Source: Actinoalloteichus hymeniacidonis
GTDB lineage: Bacteria > Actinomycetota > Actinomycetes > Mycobacteriales > Pseudonocardiaceae
Direction of reading: 5' to 3'
Length of the DNA stretch: 64,000 nucleotides
Assembly (NCBI RefSeq): GCF_014203365.1
Contig: NZ_JACHIS010000001.1
Span: 5,394,001 to 5,458,000, forward strand
The notes beneath the pieces are model-generated. The model did no database searches, had not been told where the DNA came from, and was given only the letters and a program-made list of their open reading frames with translations. The position numbers and the translations under genes were made by a program. How positions within the stretch are numbered: the first letter of the stretch is position 1; every line of letters starts with the position of its first letter. Below are positions 1 through 10,179 of this stretch, piece after piece.

Positions 1-834
1 CGTGCCCTTGATCGGGGTGAGCGGCTGGCCGAGCTGCTCGGGATGCGGGATGGAGCCGAGCAGGCCCACCGTGTACGGCATCCGAGGAGTCTCGAAGACC
101 TCGTCGACCCCACCGGACTCGACGATGGTGCCGCCGTACATCACCTGGACTCGGTCCACCATACCCGCGACCACACCGAGGTCGTGGGTGATGAGCATGA
201 TGCCCGCGTTGACCTTGTCCTTGATGTTGATCAGCGTCTCGAGGACCTGGGCCTGGACCGTGACGTCCAGTGCCGTGGTCGGTTCGTCGGCGATGATCAG
301 GTCCGGGTCGTTGATGACCGCCATCGCGATGACGACCCGCTGTCGCATACCGCCGGAGAACTCGTGCGGGTACTGCTTGGCCCGCCGGTCCGGCTGCGGG
401 ATGCCGACCAGTTCCAGCGCCTCGACGGCCTTGTCCCAGGCGGCCTTCTTGGGCACCTTGTGGTGTGCTCGGTAGGCCTCCGACAACTGCCAACCCACGG
501 TGAACACCGGGTTCAGCGAGGTCATCGGGTCCTGAAAGATCATCGCGATGTCGTTGCCGCGGATCTTCTCCAGCCGCCGGGCCGAGACGCCGACGAGCTC
601 CTCGTCCTGGTATTGGATCGAGCCGGTGATCCGCGCCGTCTTGGGCAGCAGACCCATCAACGCCATCGAGGAGACCGACTTACCCGAGCCGGACTCGCCG
701 ACGATGCCCAGGACCTCGCCCCGCTTCAGCGAGAAGGAGAGGTTGCGCACGGCGTGCACGACGCCGTCGTCGGTGGGGAAGCCGACCGACAGGTCGGTCA
801 CCTTCAGCAGGTCTTGGGAAACAGACTGGGTCAT
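1..834 (-). CDS. Oligopeptide ABC transporter ATP-binding protein (OppD/DppD type), 3' end outside window
   Basis: Hydrolyses ATP on the cytoplasmic face to drive peptide import with the two permeases encoded just upstream. The visible 278 residues begin MTQSVSQDLLKV and contain Walker A GESGSGKS, the Q-loop region (MIFQDPMTSLNP), the ABC signature FSGGMRQRV, Walker B (LIIADEPTTALD) and the H-loop (ITHDLGVV). The oligopeptide-family C-terminal extension starts (PYTVGLLGSIP) before the sequence leaves the window. The ATG overlaps the stop of the upstream permease by one base (TGATG), so it is the fourth gene of the binding protein-permease-permease-ATPase operon. A second ATPase (OppF type) probably lies outside the window. 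Peptide is the family substrate; nickel or other ligands cannot be excluded. Confidence 0.93.
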   Translation of the reverse strand, partial: MTQSVSQDLLKVTDLSVGFPTDDGVVHAVRNLSFSLKRGEVLGIVGESGSGKSVSSMALMGLLPKTARITGSIQYQDEELVGVSARRLEKIRGNDIAMIFQDPMTSLNPVFTVGWQLSEAYRAHHKVPKKAAWDKAVEALELVGIPQPDRRAKQYPHEFSGGMRQRVVIAMAVINDPDLIIADEPTTALDVTVQAQVLETLINIKDKVNAGIMLITHDLGVVAGMVDRVQVMYGGTIVESGGVDEVFETPRMPYTVGLLGSIPHPEQLGQPLTPIKGT

Positions 835-1760
835 CAGGCACGCACCTTCGTCTGCCGTGGGTCGAACGCGTCCCGGATGCCGTCGCCGATGAAGTTGATC
901 GTCAGCGAGATCAGCAGAATCGCCAGGAATGGCGCCCAGAACAACCAGGGCCGGGTGAGGAACTGGTTGTAGTTCGCGTTGATGACCAGGCCGAGCGAGG
1001 TGTCCGGAATCTGCACCCCGAGACCGATGAACGACAGCGCCGCCTCGGCCAGCACGGCGGTCGCGACCGCGAGCGTGGCGTTGACGGTGATGATGCCGGT
1101 CAGGTTCGGCAGGATGTGCTTGATGATGATGCGCGTATTACTCGCACCCATCGCCCTGGCCGCCTCGACGAATTCGCGTTGCGCCAGGGACAGCGTCTGC
1201 CCCCGGTTGATCCTGGCGACCGACATCCAGCTGAACAGGCCGAGCGCGATGGCGACCAGATACCAGCTGCCGCCGAAGATCGCCGCCGCGATACCGACCA
1301 ACGCGATCTGCGGGATGATCAGCATCAGGTCGACGAACCGCATGACCAGGCTGTCGACGAAACCACCGAGCAGGCCCGCCGTCGCACCGAGCAGCACGCC
1401 GATGGCGGTGGCCATCAACGCGACCACCATGGCGATCAGCAGGGAGAACTGGGTCCCGCGCAGCAGCACGGCGAACATGTCGCGACCGATCTGGTCGGTA
1501 CCCAGCGGGTGGTCCGGGCTCGGGTCCTCGAAGCGCCCACCACCGGTGTAGGTGTAGCTGTACTGCCAGAACATCGGCGCGATGATCGCGAACAGCACCA
1601 ACAGGACCAGCACGATCAGGCTGATCACAGCCAGTTTGTGCTGCATGAAACGCCGCAGGATGATCTGCCACTGCTTGCGCGCTGCCGTGCCGAACTCGCC
1701 CGCCGGAGGGGTGGGGCTGCCGGGGGTGGCAGGTGTCGGAGTCGAAGTTGTCTCAGCCAA
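834..1760 (-). CDS. Oligopeptide ABC transporter permease, OppC/DppC type
   Basis: 308-residue inner-membrane permease that forms half of the peptide translocation path. A Pro/Thr-rich cytoplasmic N-terminus (about residues 1-27) precedes a first membrane helix (about 41-66), the periplasmic DHPLGTDQIGRD motif typical of OppC/DppC, and several more helices. The EAA loop that contacts the ATPase is visible (EAARAMGASNTRIIIKHILPN, about 200-220). The start is TTG. It lies inside the end of the upstream permease gene (8-base overlap), which implies translational coupling. The gene stop overlaps the ATPase start. Length and motif order are normal for the family. Confidence 0.94.
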   Translation of the reverse strand: MAETTSTPTPATPGSPTPPAGEFGTAARKQWQIILRRFMQHKLAVISLIVLVLLVLFAIIAPMFWQYSYTYTGGGRFEDPSPDHPLGTDQIGRDMFAVLLRGTQFSLLIAMVVALMATAIGVLLGATAGLLGGFVDSLVMRFVDLMLIIPQIALVGIAAAIFGGSWYLVAIALGLFSWMSVARINRGQTLSLAQREFVEAARAMGASNTRIIIKHILPNLTGIITVNATLAVATAVLAEAALSFIGLGVQIPDTSLGLVINANYNQFLTRPWLFWAPFLAILLISLTINFIGDGIRDAFDPRQTKVRA

Positions 1761-2748
1761 TGCGGATCCTCGGGTCCAGGAAGCCGTAGACGATGTCGGC
1801 GACCAGGTTGAACAGCACGGTGATGATGGCGGTGACCATCAGCCAGCCCATCAGCATGGGGGCATCGTGCTGCTGGACGGCGTTCACCAGCAGGTTGCCC
1901 ATCCCGGTCCAACCGAAGACCTGCTCGGTCATGATCGCACCGCCAAGGACGGCGCCGAAGTTCAGCGAGATCAGGGTGGTCACTGGGATCAGGGCGTTGC
2001 GGAACGCGTGCCGGAAGATGACCCGTCCGGGACGGAGGCCCTTCGCGCGAGCAGTACGCACGTAGTCCGAGCCGAGGGTCTCCAACATGGCACTGCGTTG
2101 GAACCGGCTGTATGCGGCGAAGCTGATCAGCATCAAGCTGATCGTCGGCAGCAGGTAGGTGCCGGTGTACTGGAAGAACTGTTCGCCGAAGTCACCGGAG
2201 AAACCACGGGCGGGCGGGATGGTGCGCAGCCAACGCTCACCGCCGAGGGAGACGAGCAAATCGTTGAACTGGATGCCGTACGTCTTGAGCAGGATGGCGA
2301 CGCAGAACAGCGGCATCGAGAACATCATGAACGCGAGCGTCGTGGCGGCGTAGTCGAAGATCGAGTACTGCTTGACCGCGGTGAACACGCCGACGGCGAT
2401 GCCCAGCGTGATGGCCAGCAGTTCGGCGCCGAGAACCAGGCGGAAGGTCACGCCGAAGGCCCGCATCACCTGGTCGTAGACATCGACCTGGGCTGAGCCG
2501 AGGGCGACGCTGGATCCCCAGTCGCCCTGAACGAAGTTGATGAGCCAGTCCCAGTAGCGGACCAGCAGGGGTCGGTCCAGACCGAGTTCTCTGGCAGCGG
2601 CCTCGATGACCTCCGGTGAGACGTTCGGGTTCATTCGCATCTCTGCGATGGGGTCCCCGGCGGCGGCCACCATCAGATAGGCCAGAAACGAGCCGATCAG
2701 CAGGATGGGGATCGAGATCAGGATTCGTCGAATCACATAACGGAACAC
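1753..2748 (-). CDS. Oligopeptide ABC transporter permease, OppB/DppB type
   Basis: 331 residues, six predicted membrane helices, first helix at about residues 9-30. The family-typical periplasmic segment (ELGLDRPLLVRYWDW, QGDWGSS) and the EAA loop (RTARAKGLRPGRVIFRHAFRNA) are both present. It partners with the OppC-type subunit encoded immediately downstream (8-base overlap). The GTG start has GAGGAAG a few bases upstream. It is separated from the binding-protein gene by about 150 bases with strong hairpins, a common arrangement that leaves the binding protein more abundant than the membrane subunits. Confidence 0.94.
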   Translation of the reverse strand: MFRYVIRRILISIPILLIGSFLAYLMVAAAGDPIAEMRMNPNVSPEVIEAAARELGLDRPLLVRYWDWLINFVQGDWGSSVALGSAQVDVYDQVMRAFGVTFRLVLGAELLAITLGIAVGVFTAVKQYSIFDYAATTLAFMMFSMPLFCVAILLKTYGIQFNDLLVSLGGERWLRTIPPARGFSGDFGEQFFQYTGTYLLPTISLMLISFAAYSRFQRSAMLETLGSDYVRTARAKGLRPGRVIFRHAFRNALIPVTTLISLNFGAVLGGAIMTEQVFGWTGMGNLLVNAVQQHDAPMLMGWLMVTAIITVLFNLVADIVYGFLDPRIRIG

Positions 2749-2852
2749 GGTGTCTTCCTCGGGACTGGGCCGGGATCATCCGGGGTGCCTGCGGGCACCG
2801 GAGCGCCTGTCGACAGCGAGTGTGCCGGTGCTGTCAGCACGACCCCCGGCCG

Positions 2853-2887
2853 GGGCCCCGCCGGTGGGCGGGACCCCGGTACCGGGG
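2853..2887. terminator. GC-rich hairpins between binding-protein and permease genes
   Basis: GGCCCCGCC pairs with GGCGGGACC (one mismatch, loop of 4), immediately followed by the perfect palindrome CCCCGGTACCGGGG. They lie just downstream of the binding-protein stop on the minus strand. There is no U-tract, so I infer an attenuating or mRNA-stabilising structure rather than a full terminator. Confidence 0.5.
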
Positions 2888-2895
2888 ACGTGAGG

Positions 2896-4683
2896 TCAGG
2901 AAGTGACCTCCCACTCCCAGACGTTCCATGCAACGCCGTCGGAGCCCTGGTAGGTCACCTTGTCGACACTCTCGTTGTAGGCCCAGCTGTTCGGGACCGA
3001 GAACAGCGGCAGCGAGAAGACCTCTTCGGCGTAGATCTCGTCCGCGGCGATGAGCGCCTCCCTACGAGCAGTCTCGTCGAGCTCGCCGTTCACGATCGCC
3101 AGCTGCTCGGAGGCCTCGGGGGACTCCCAGCCGGACCAGTTCTGCCCGCCACCGTCGGTGTAGAGCGAGACCTTGGAGGAGTGGAACGGGGTGCCGACCC
3201 ACGCGAACAGCGCGACGTCGTAGTCACCCTGGCTGACCCGCTCGTCGAGGAACTGGTCGTCGTTGTCGTCGGTGACCTCGATGCCCGCGTCGGCACAGTG
3301 CGACTGGACGAGGGCGACGGTCTCGTTACGACGGGGGATCGAGGTGTGGCTGATGGAGAAGGAGAGGCGCTCGCCGTCCTTCTCGTAGACGCCGTCGTCA
3401 CCCTGGGTCCAGCCGGCCTCTTCGAGGATGGACATCGCGGCCTCGGGGTCACCGAGGATGACGTCCTCGTAGCGGTCCGCGTAGCCCTCGGCGGTCGAGG
3501 TGAACAGCAGGCTGCCCAGCGGCTGCGCCTCGGGGTTCACGCCACGAACCAGCTTGTCGACCAGGTCCTCACGGTCGATGCAGGCCGCGAAGGCCTGGCG
3601 GACGGCCGGGTCCTGGAACAACGGGTTGTCCATGTTGAGGTCGAGGTGCTCGAAGGTGATGCCCTCGGCCGCCTCGTAGCGGATGCCCTGGTCGGCCAGT
3701 GCCCGCAGCTGCTCGGCCACGTTGTTGTCGGCCTGCGGCTGGATGACCTGGACCTGCTGGTCCTGCAGGGCGCTCTGCTGCGCGGACGCGTCGGCGATGG
3801 CCTGGAAGGTCACGCTCTCCGGGCCTGCCGGGTTACCGATCCACTCCGGGTTGCGGACCAGGGTGATCGACTCGTTCGGGTTGAACGTGTCGATCGTGTA
3901 GGGACCGGAGCCGGGAGCGAGCTCCTCGGTGAAGCCGTTCCAACCCTCGTTCCAGAACTCGGCGACGGCCTGCTTGTCCTCGAGCGGCGAGTCGTTGGTG
4001 ATCGTGGTGATGTCCTCGACGCCCGACTCCTGCTCCAGGATGTGCGCGGGCAGCATCGAGACGGCCTCGAACTCGCCCTTCCAGTCGGCGTAGGACTCGT
4101 CGAAGGCGAGCTGACCGGTCAGGTCGTCGTCACAGGTGAAGGTCGCGTCCTCGGCACCGGAGGTGCTGGCGGGCACGAACAGCGGCTCATCGTTGTCATC
4201 GCGGATCTTGCCGGACCGCGAGAGCCAGCTGAGGTAGAAGTCGTCGCAGTCCCAGGCCTCGCCGTCGGACCAGCGCACGCCTTCCTTGATCTTGTACTCG
4301 ACGATCTGCGGGTCTTCCTGGATGACCTCGGCAGACTCCATCACGTCGGTGTTCAACAGGATCTCGAGCTGGTCGTCGATCTTGAACGGGTGGGTGAGCA
4401 CCGAGGACAGGACCAGCGTGTTGTTGAAGTTGTTGCCTGCAGCCGCGCTGTTGTTGTACGTGGTGAACGGCGCGTCGTGCGTGATGGTGACCGGCCCGCC
4501 CGGGGTGACCTCTGGCGCGTTGTAGGTACCGTCGCCGTTGTCGCCCTTCGCACCGGTCTGGCTGTCGCTGTTCAGCCCGGCCCCGTCGTTCCCGCCGCCG
4601 TCGCCACCGCCACCGCAAGCTCCCAGAACGAGAGCCGCGCTGACGGACAGCGCCAGCGCGGAGACCGTCTTCGTTCTCCTCAT
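2896..4683 (-). CDS. Peptide ABC transporter substrate-binding lipoprotein, SBP family 5
   Basis: 595-residue extracytoplasmic binding protein that captures peptides for the downstream permeases. The signal peptide (MRRTKTVSALALSVSAALVLGAC) ends in a lipobox, with Cys23 as the lipidated residue, followed by a Gly/Asp-rich linker. The body carries family-5 signatures such as YKIKEGVRWSDGEAWDCDDF, GSGPYTIDTFNPNESITLVRN and DNPLFQDPAVRQAFAACIDRE. The ATG start is chosen because AGGAGGG lies 9 bases upstream; an in-frame GTG 33 bases further upstream would place extra residues ahead of the signal peptide. First gene of the operon with oppB/oppC/oppD types. Confidence 0.94.
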   Translation of the reverse strand: MRRTKTVSALALSVSAALVLGACGGGGDGGGNDGAGLNSDSQTGAKGDNGDGTYNAPEVTPGGPVTITHDAPFTTYNNSAAAGNNFNNTLVLSSVLTHPFKIDDQLEILLNTDVMESAEVIQEDPQIVEYKIKEGVRWSDGEAWDCDDFYLSWLSRSGKIRDDNDEPLFVPASTSGAEDATFTCDDDLTGQLAFDESYADWKGEFEAVSMLPAHILEQESGVEDITTITNDSPLEDKQAVAEFWNEGWNGFTEELAPGSGPYTIDTFNPNESITLVRNPEWIGNPAGPESVTFQAIADASAQQSALQDQQVQVIQPQADNNVAEQLRALADQGIRYEAAEGITFEHLDLNMDNPLFQDPAVRQAFAACIDREDLVDKLVRGVNPEAQPLGSLLFTSTAEGYADRYEDVILGDPEAAMSILEEAGWTQGDDGVYEKDGERLSFSISHTSIPRRNETVALVQSHCADAGIEVTDDNDDQFLDERVSQGDYDVALFAWVGTPFHSSKVSLYTDGGGQNWSGWESPEASEQLAIVNGELDETARREALIAADEIYAEEVFSLPLFSVPNSWAYNESVDKVTYQGSDGVAWNVWEWEVTS

Positions 4684-4854
4684 AGGTTCGTGCCCTCCTA
4701 GCACTGAATCGCCCACCGTCGCTCGACGGCCACACGACCCGAGAATTCAGCACGCACGATGTCATCACCCGCGCGCCGTTGGCGGGAACGGTAGGAACTC
4801 GACCCCATGCCTGCCACCCGTGTACGACCGATCGTGACCAAAAGGTAACTCCGT

Positions 4855-4890
4855 GATTACCCGTGGTAATCGGTCGCTGACCGAACGGTC
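4855..4890. promoter_or_regulatory. Palindrome cluster upstream of the oligopeptide operon (candidate operator)
   Basis: Perfect palindrome GATTACC-CGT-GGTAATC (4855-4871) overlaps by one base the array CGGTC-GCT-GACCG-AA-CGGTC (4871-4890), in which neighbouring half-sites form two further palindromes. It lies about 170-210 bases upstream of the binding-protein start and in front of an AT-rich stretch (TTTTTTGAAC). Such stacked dyads suggest regulator binding; which regulator is unknown. Confidence 0.5.
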
Positions 4891-4979
4891 ACGTCCGTTT
4901 TTTGAACAATTTTGCCGTCAGGTTACTCGACGGTAGCCCATTGTTCGCCAAAAGTGGAGCTGGGATCCCGGACCGGAAA

Positions 4980-6794
4980 TCAGCTCCCGTCCCGCTGCCA
5001 ACTCGGTGCGTCGGCGAACGGGCCGAGATACGGACGCCAGGTATCGGCACCACTCATTCCCGAGCCGAAGACCACGGTGTCGGCGAGTTGGAACAACGGC
5101 AGTGAGATGGCCCGATCCCAGAGGATCGGTTCGAGTTCATCACGGACCTCGGCGAACGGAACCTTGCCGGTCAGGGCCTCGTTGAGCAGCTCGTCGACAT
5201 CCTCGGCGCAGTAACCGGCGAGGTTGGCCGCCTGCTCCGCGTCGGTGTCGTCGGCGGCGACGGGACAGGCGAGGCGAGTAGCCGCGGCGGCGGCGGGATC
5301 GGCGGCGACGCCCATCGGAAGCACCGCGATGTCCACCGGCGCCGAACCGGAATCCCCGTTCTCCTCCGAGGCATCGTCCGTCTCGTCGTCCGGCGAGGAA
5401 ACAGTCCCGTCATCGCCCTGCAACATCTCGTCGTAGAACTCGCCGGGATCGGACTCACGGAGCTCGATCTCGATGCCCGCCTCGCGAAGTTGCCGCGCGA
5501 CATGCCCCGCGAGCGAGGTGTAGGGCTCCTGGTCCGCCGGACCCGCGACCACCAAGCGCAGCGGTTCGCCGTCCCGCAACCACTGTTCGTCCTCGCGTTC
5601 ATACCCGGCCGCGGTCAACAGGCCGTACAGCTCCGCCGAGTTGCCGGCGCCGAGCCGTGAACCCGAGGGCTGGGTCGCGCTGTATCCCGGCTCGGAGGGC
5701 GCCAGCAGTTGGGACTCGGCAGGCAAATCGGAGGCCGGACCGCTGCGAGTACCGATCGCGATGAGCGCCTCGCGGTCCAGGGTCGCCCCGATCGCTCGAC
5801 GCAACTCGACATCGGCGAGGGTCTGGCTACTCGGCCGCAGCAACACCTGGGCGATCTCCGGCCGGGGCAGCGTGCGCGTCACCAGCGGCTCGGTGGGCTC
5901 TGCCTCGTCGATCATGTTTAGCGCGACGGCGTCGGCGGTGAGCACGGCGATCTGGTTGTCGCCGGTGGCCAGGGAGTCGGTCAGACCCGGATGACTGTTC
6001 TGTCGTAGGACCAGTCGCAGGACGTCGCTGGGCTGCTCCCAGTACCGGTCGTTGCGCTCCAACACGATCTCGCCTCGGCCCCGGTCGAAGGCCACCATGG
6101 TGAACGGGCCACCGGACAACGGGTATCGCTGCGCCAGCGCGCGCTGCCAACCACCGGGAGCGTCCTTGATCAGGTGAGCGGGCAGCAGGTGCGAGAACAG
6201 GCTCCGCCAGCCCGGATACGGCTCGGTGAAGACGACCTCGACGGTCTTGCCGCCGTCCCCCGGCGTGATGTCCTCGATCAGTCGGTAACCCGCCGCATCC
6301 ACCACCGCGGGCTCGGACCGCATCTGCTCCCAGAGGTAGACGAAGTCCTCGGCGGCGATCGGCGCCCCGTCCGACCAGGAGGCGTCGGCCCGGATGTCGT
6401 ATCTCACCGTGAACGGCGCCGTGCCGACCACCTCGGCGCGGGTCATCAAGGTCGTGTCCAACCGAGGCGTGCCGTCCGGACCCGGTCGGAACACCGAGGG
6501 CAGCATCAGGCTCGCCAACGCCGTGGTGGGAACGGACAGGTCCGCCAGGCGGTGCGGGTTGAAACCACCCGCGAGCGAGTCGATGCCGACGACGATCTCG
6601 CTGGGGATCTCCTCCTCGATGATGTCCGGGGCATCGGAGGGCGCGACCAACGGCGGTGGTGGCGTCGTGCATCCTGCCAGGACGGCGATCACGAGCGCCG
6701 ACACCAGCAGGGCACGCCGTCTCGCTCTGCGCACCCAAACGCCTCGGCTCGATACCGACACGCGAGCCCTCAGCGGGCTTGCGGAACGAGCCAC
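4980..6794 (-). CDS. Second family-5 extracellular solute-binding lipoprotein
   Basis: About 604 residues. An Arg-rich n-region (VRRARRRALL) and hydrophobic core end in VLAGC, with Cys42 as the lipobox cysteine when the GTG at 6794 is used. That GTG has GAGGAGG 8 bases upstream; an in-frame ATG at 6836 is the alternative. Family-5 features: FNPHRLADLSVPT, a WSDGAPIAAEDFVYLW motif, GGPFTMVAFDRGRGEIVLERN and VELRRAIGATLDREALI. An acidic, low-complexity insert (SPDDETDDASEENGD) is unusual. No permease genes are adjacent, so it may feed the peptide transporter to its left or act as a sensor or MtrA/DppA-like orphan. Ligand unknown. Confidence 0.88.
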   Translation of the reverse strand: MARSASPLRARVSVSSRGVWVRRARRRALLVSALVIAVLAGCTTPPPPLVAPSDAPDIIEEEIPSEIVVGIDSLAGGFNPHRLADLSVPTTALASLMLPSVFRPGPDGTPRLDTTLMTRAEVVGTAPFTVRYDIRADASWSDGAPIAAEDFVYLWEQMRSEPAVVDAAGYRLIEDITPGDGGKTVEVVFTEPYPGWRSLFSHLLPAHLIKDAPGGWQRALAQRYPLSGGPFTMVAFDRGRGEIVLERNDRYWEQPSDVLRLVLRQNSHPGLTDSLATGDNQIAVLTADAVALNMIDEAEPTEPLVTRTLPRPEIAQVLLRPSSQTLADVELRRAIGATLDREALIAIGTRSGPASDLPAESQLLAPSEPGYSATQPSGSRLGAGNSAELYGLLTAAGYEREDEQWLRDGEPLRLVVAGPADQEPYTSLAGHVARQLREAGIEIELRESDPGEFYDEMLQGDDGTVSSPDDETDDASEENGDSGSAPVDIAVLPMGVAADPAAAAATRLACPVAADDTDAEQAANLAGYCAEDVDELLNEALTGKVPFAEVRDELEPILWDRAISLPLFQLADTVVFGSGMSGADTWRPYLGPFADAPSWQRDGS

Positions 6795-6942
6795 CGCGCG
6801 AACCTCCTCGTCAGCTGCCTGCCCCCCGACCGACATGGCGAGGGTGTTCCTGAGGGGAACCCCGGCAGAACTCGGTGTCGAGGGTGGCAGAACCGATGCC
6901 ACGCCCGCTCTCGAAGTGCCCAAAGTGACCAGAGGCACACCT

Positions 6943-6974
6943 CGGCACCCTGGGGAAGACGCCCCAGGGTGCCG
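6943..6974 (-). terminator. Terminator hairpin after typA
   Basis: Perfect 13-bp stem CGGCACCCTGGGG / CCCCAGGGTGCCG with a 6-base loop, 15 bases beyond the typA stop. There is no U-run, as is usual in high-GC actinomycetes. Confidence 0.75.
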
Positions 6975-6988
6975 ACGGGTTGCTTGGA

Positions 6989-8902
<1,914 letters not shown>

Positions 8903-9174
8903 GCGAAAGCTCCTGATGAATTGCGGTAGGTGGAGAAGGTCTGTGACTCGCTATCTGGTTCGAAGCCGCCTGCAAAAGGCACTCGCGACCCAGTACAGCG
9001 TACAGCGCGGGAGTGGCGGTCCAGGTGCCTGCTTGGTCACGCCGCGATGAGAGGCGCCGGTCACCGCCTCGCGACGCGCTCGACCGCGTCGGCGACCGGC
9101 GATTCACATCACGCCTGAATAGTCGATCATTGCGTGCGTGGGAAATGGCCGCGGCAAGGGACGAAGCCCCAGGT

Positions 9175-10179
9175 TTACCGCCGCTGATTCGCGCTGTTCT
9201 CGGCACTGGCCGTGAGGAACCACCGCAGGTCGGGAAGCAGATCCAGATCTGCGGGCAGCCAATCGACCTCGTCCAGCTGTTCTGCCGACAACCACCGCAG
9301 TTCGCGATGTTCCCTGGCCTGTGGCTCGTCCGAGGCGGGGTCGAGCATCGCGAGGTAGATCCGCAGCACCCGTCCGTCGGGCAACGGCAGGTCGGGTCCG
9401 ATCCTGGGGCCGACTCTGACCTGGGCACCGAGTTCCTCGACACACTCTCTGACCAGGGCGTTCTGCTCGGTCTCCGCCGTCTCCACCGCCCCACCGGGCA
9501 GCTCCCACCGGCCCGCCAGGGTCTCGGGGCGGGCTCGTTGCGCGGCCAGCACCGTCTCGGCGCGCACCAGTGCGGCCCCGACCACTGCGGGCGCGGCGCG
9601 AAGCCGCTGCACTGCGGCGCGGATGGACGCCTCTCTGGCGGCGAACATCCGCAGCACGATCCGCCGGATGAAGAGCGCACCGAGGATCTCGTCGAGCAGG
9701 CCACCGAACCAGTACCAGCGCAGTGACTCGGTCAGCAGGGTGCCTGCCCTGGTCTCGGTCACGGTGATCCGATGGTCCAGCCGCCATGGCGAGCCCGCCA
9801 CCGCCGTTGCCCGGAGTTCGCCGGAATCCACCGAGGTCAGCCGGGTCCGTACCGGTATCCGGGTCCGCCCGAACGGGATGCCGTAGACCACCCGGTCCCC
9901 CACGCCCAGCAGTTGCCCCGTGCCCATCGTCTCGATCCGCGCCGCCGAATCCGGCGTGGCCTCGGTGGCCGCCGGGGCGTCTGAGCTGTCGAGACGAAGG
10001 CGCAATGCGGCGACGACGGTGGAGGGTTCGGCCTCGATCAGGGCGGAGGTTCGCAGCAACGGCACCCTCCGATCATTACCGTCCGCGTCCCCCGGCACCG
10101 CGACGGGGTGGCCGGTGTGGGCCGAGGGCGCCGGATCTGGGAGACGGAGATCCCACCAACGCGCGGCGTCGATGCTCAC
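9175..10179 (-). CDS. SRPBCC-Nudix fusion protein (putative (d)NTP pyrophosphohydrolase)
   Basis: 334 residues. The N-terminal part (about 20-190) looks like an SRPBCC/START-like ligand-binding fold: VPLLRTSALIEAEPSTVVAALR at its start and LLTESLRWYWFGGLLDEILGALFIRRIVLRMF at its end. The C-terminal part (about 200-320) is a Nudix hydrolase with a perfect G-x5-E-x7-REUxEExGU box (G-AVETA-E-TEQNALV-RECVEELGA) preceded by RWELPGG, the pattern of MutT-like pyrophosphohydrolases. Its GTG start overlaps the stop of the histidine kinase gene (GTGA), so it is probably translated with the two-component system. Substrate and the role of the SRPBCC part are unknown. Confidence 0.85.
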   Translation of the reverse strand: MSIDAARWWDLRLPDPAPSAHTGHPVAVPGDADGNDRRVPLLRTSALIEAEPSTVVAALRLRLDSSDAPAATEATPDSAARIETMGTGQLLGVGDRVVYGIPFGRTRIPVRTRLTSVDSGELRATAVAGSPWRLDHRITVTETRAGTLLTESLRWYWFGGLLDEILGALFIRRIVLRMFAAREASIRAAVQRLRAAPAVVGAALVRAETVLAAQRARPETLAGRWELPGGAVETAETEQNALVRECVEELGAQVRVGPRIGPDLPLPDGRVLRIYLAMLDPASDEPQAREHRELRWLSAEQLDEVDWLPADLDLLPDLRWFLTASAENSANQRR

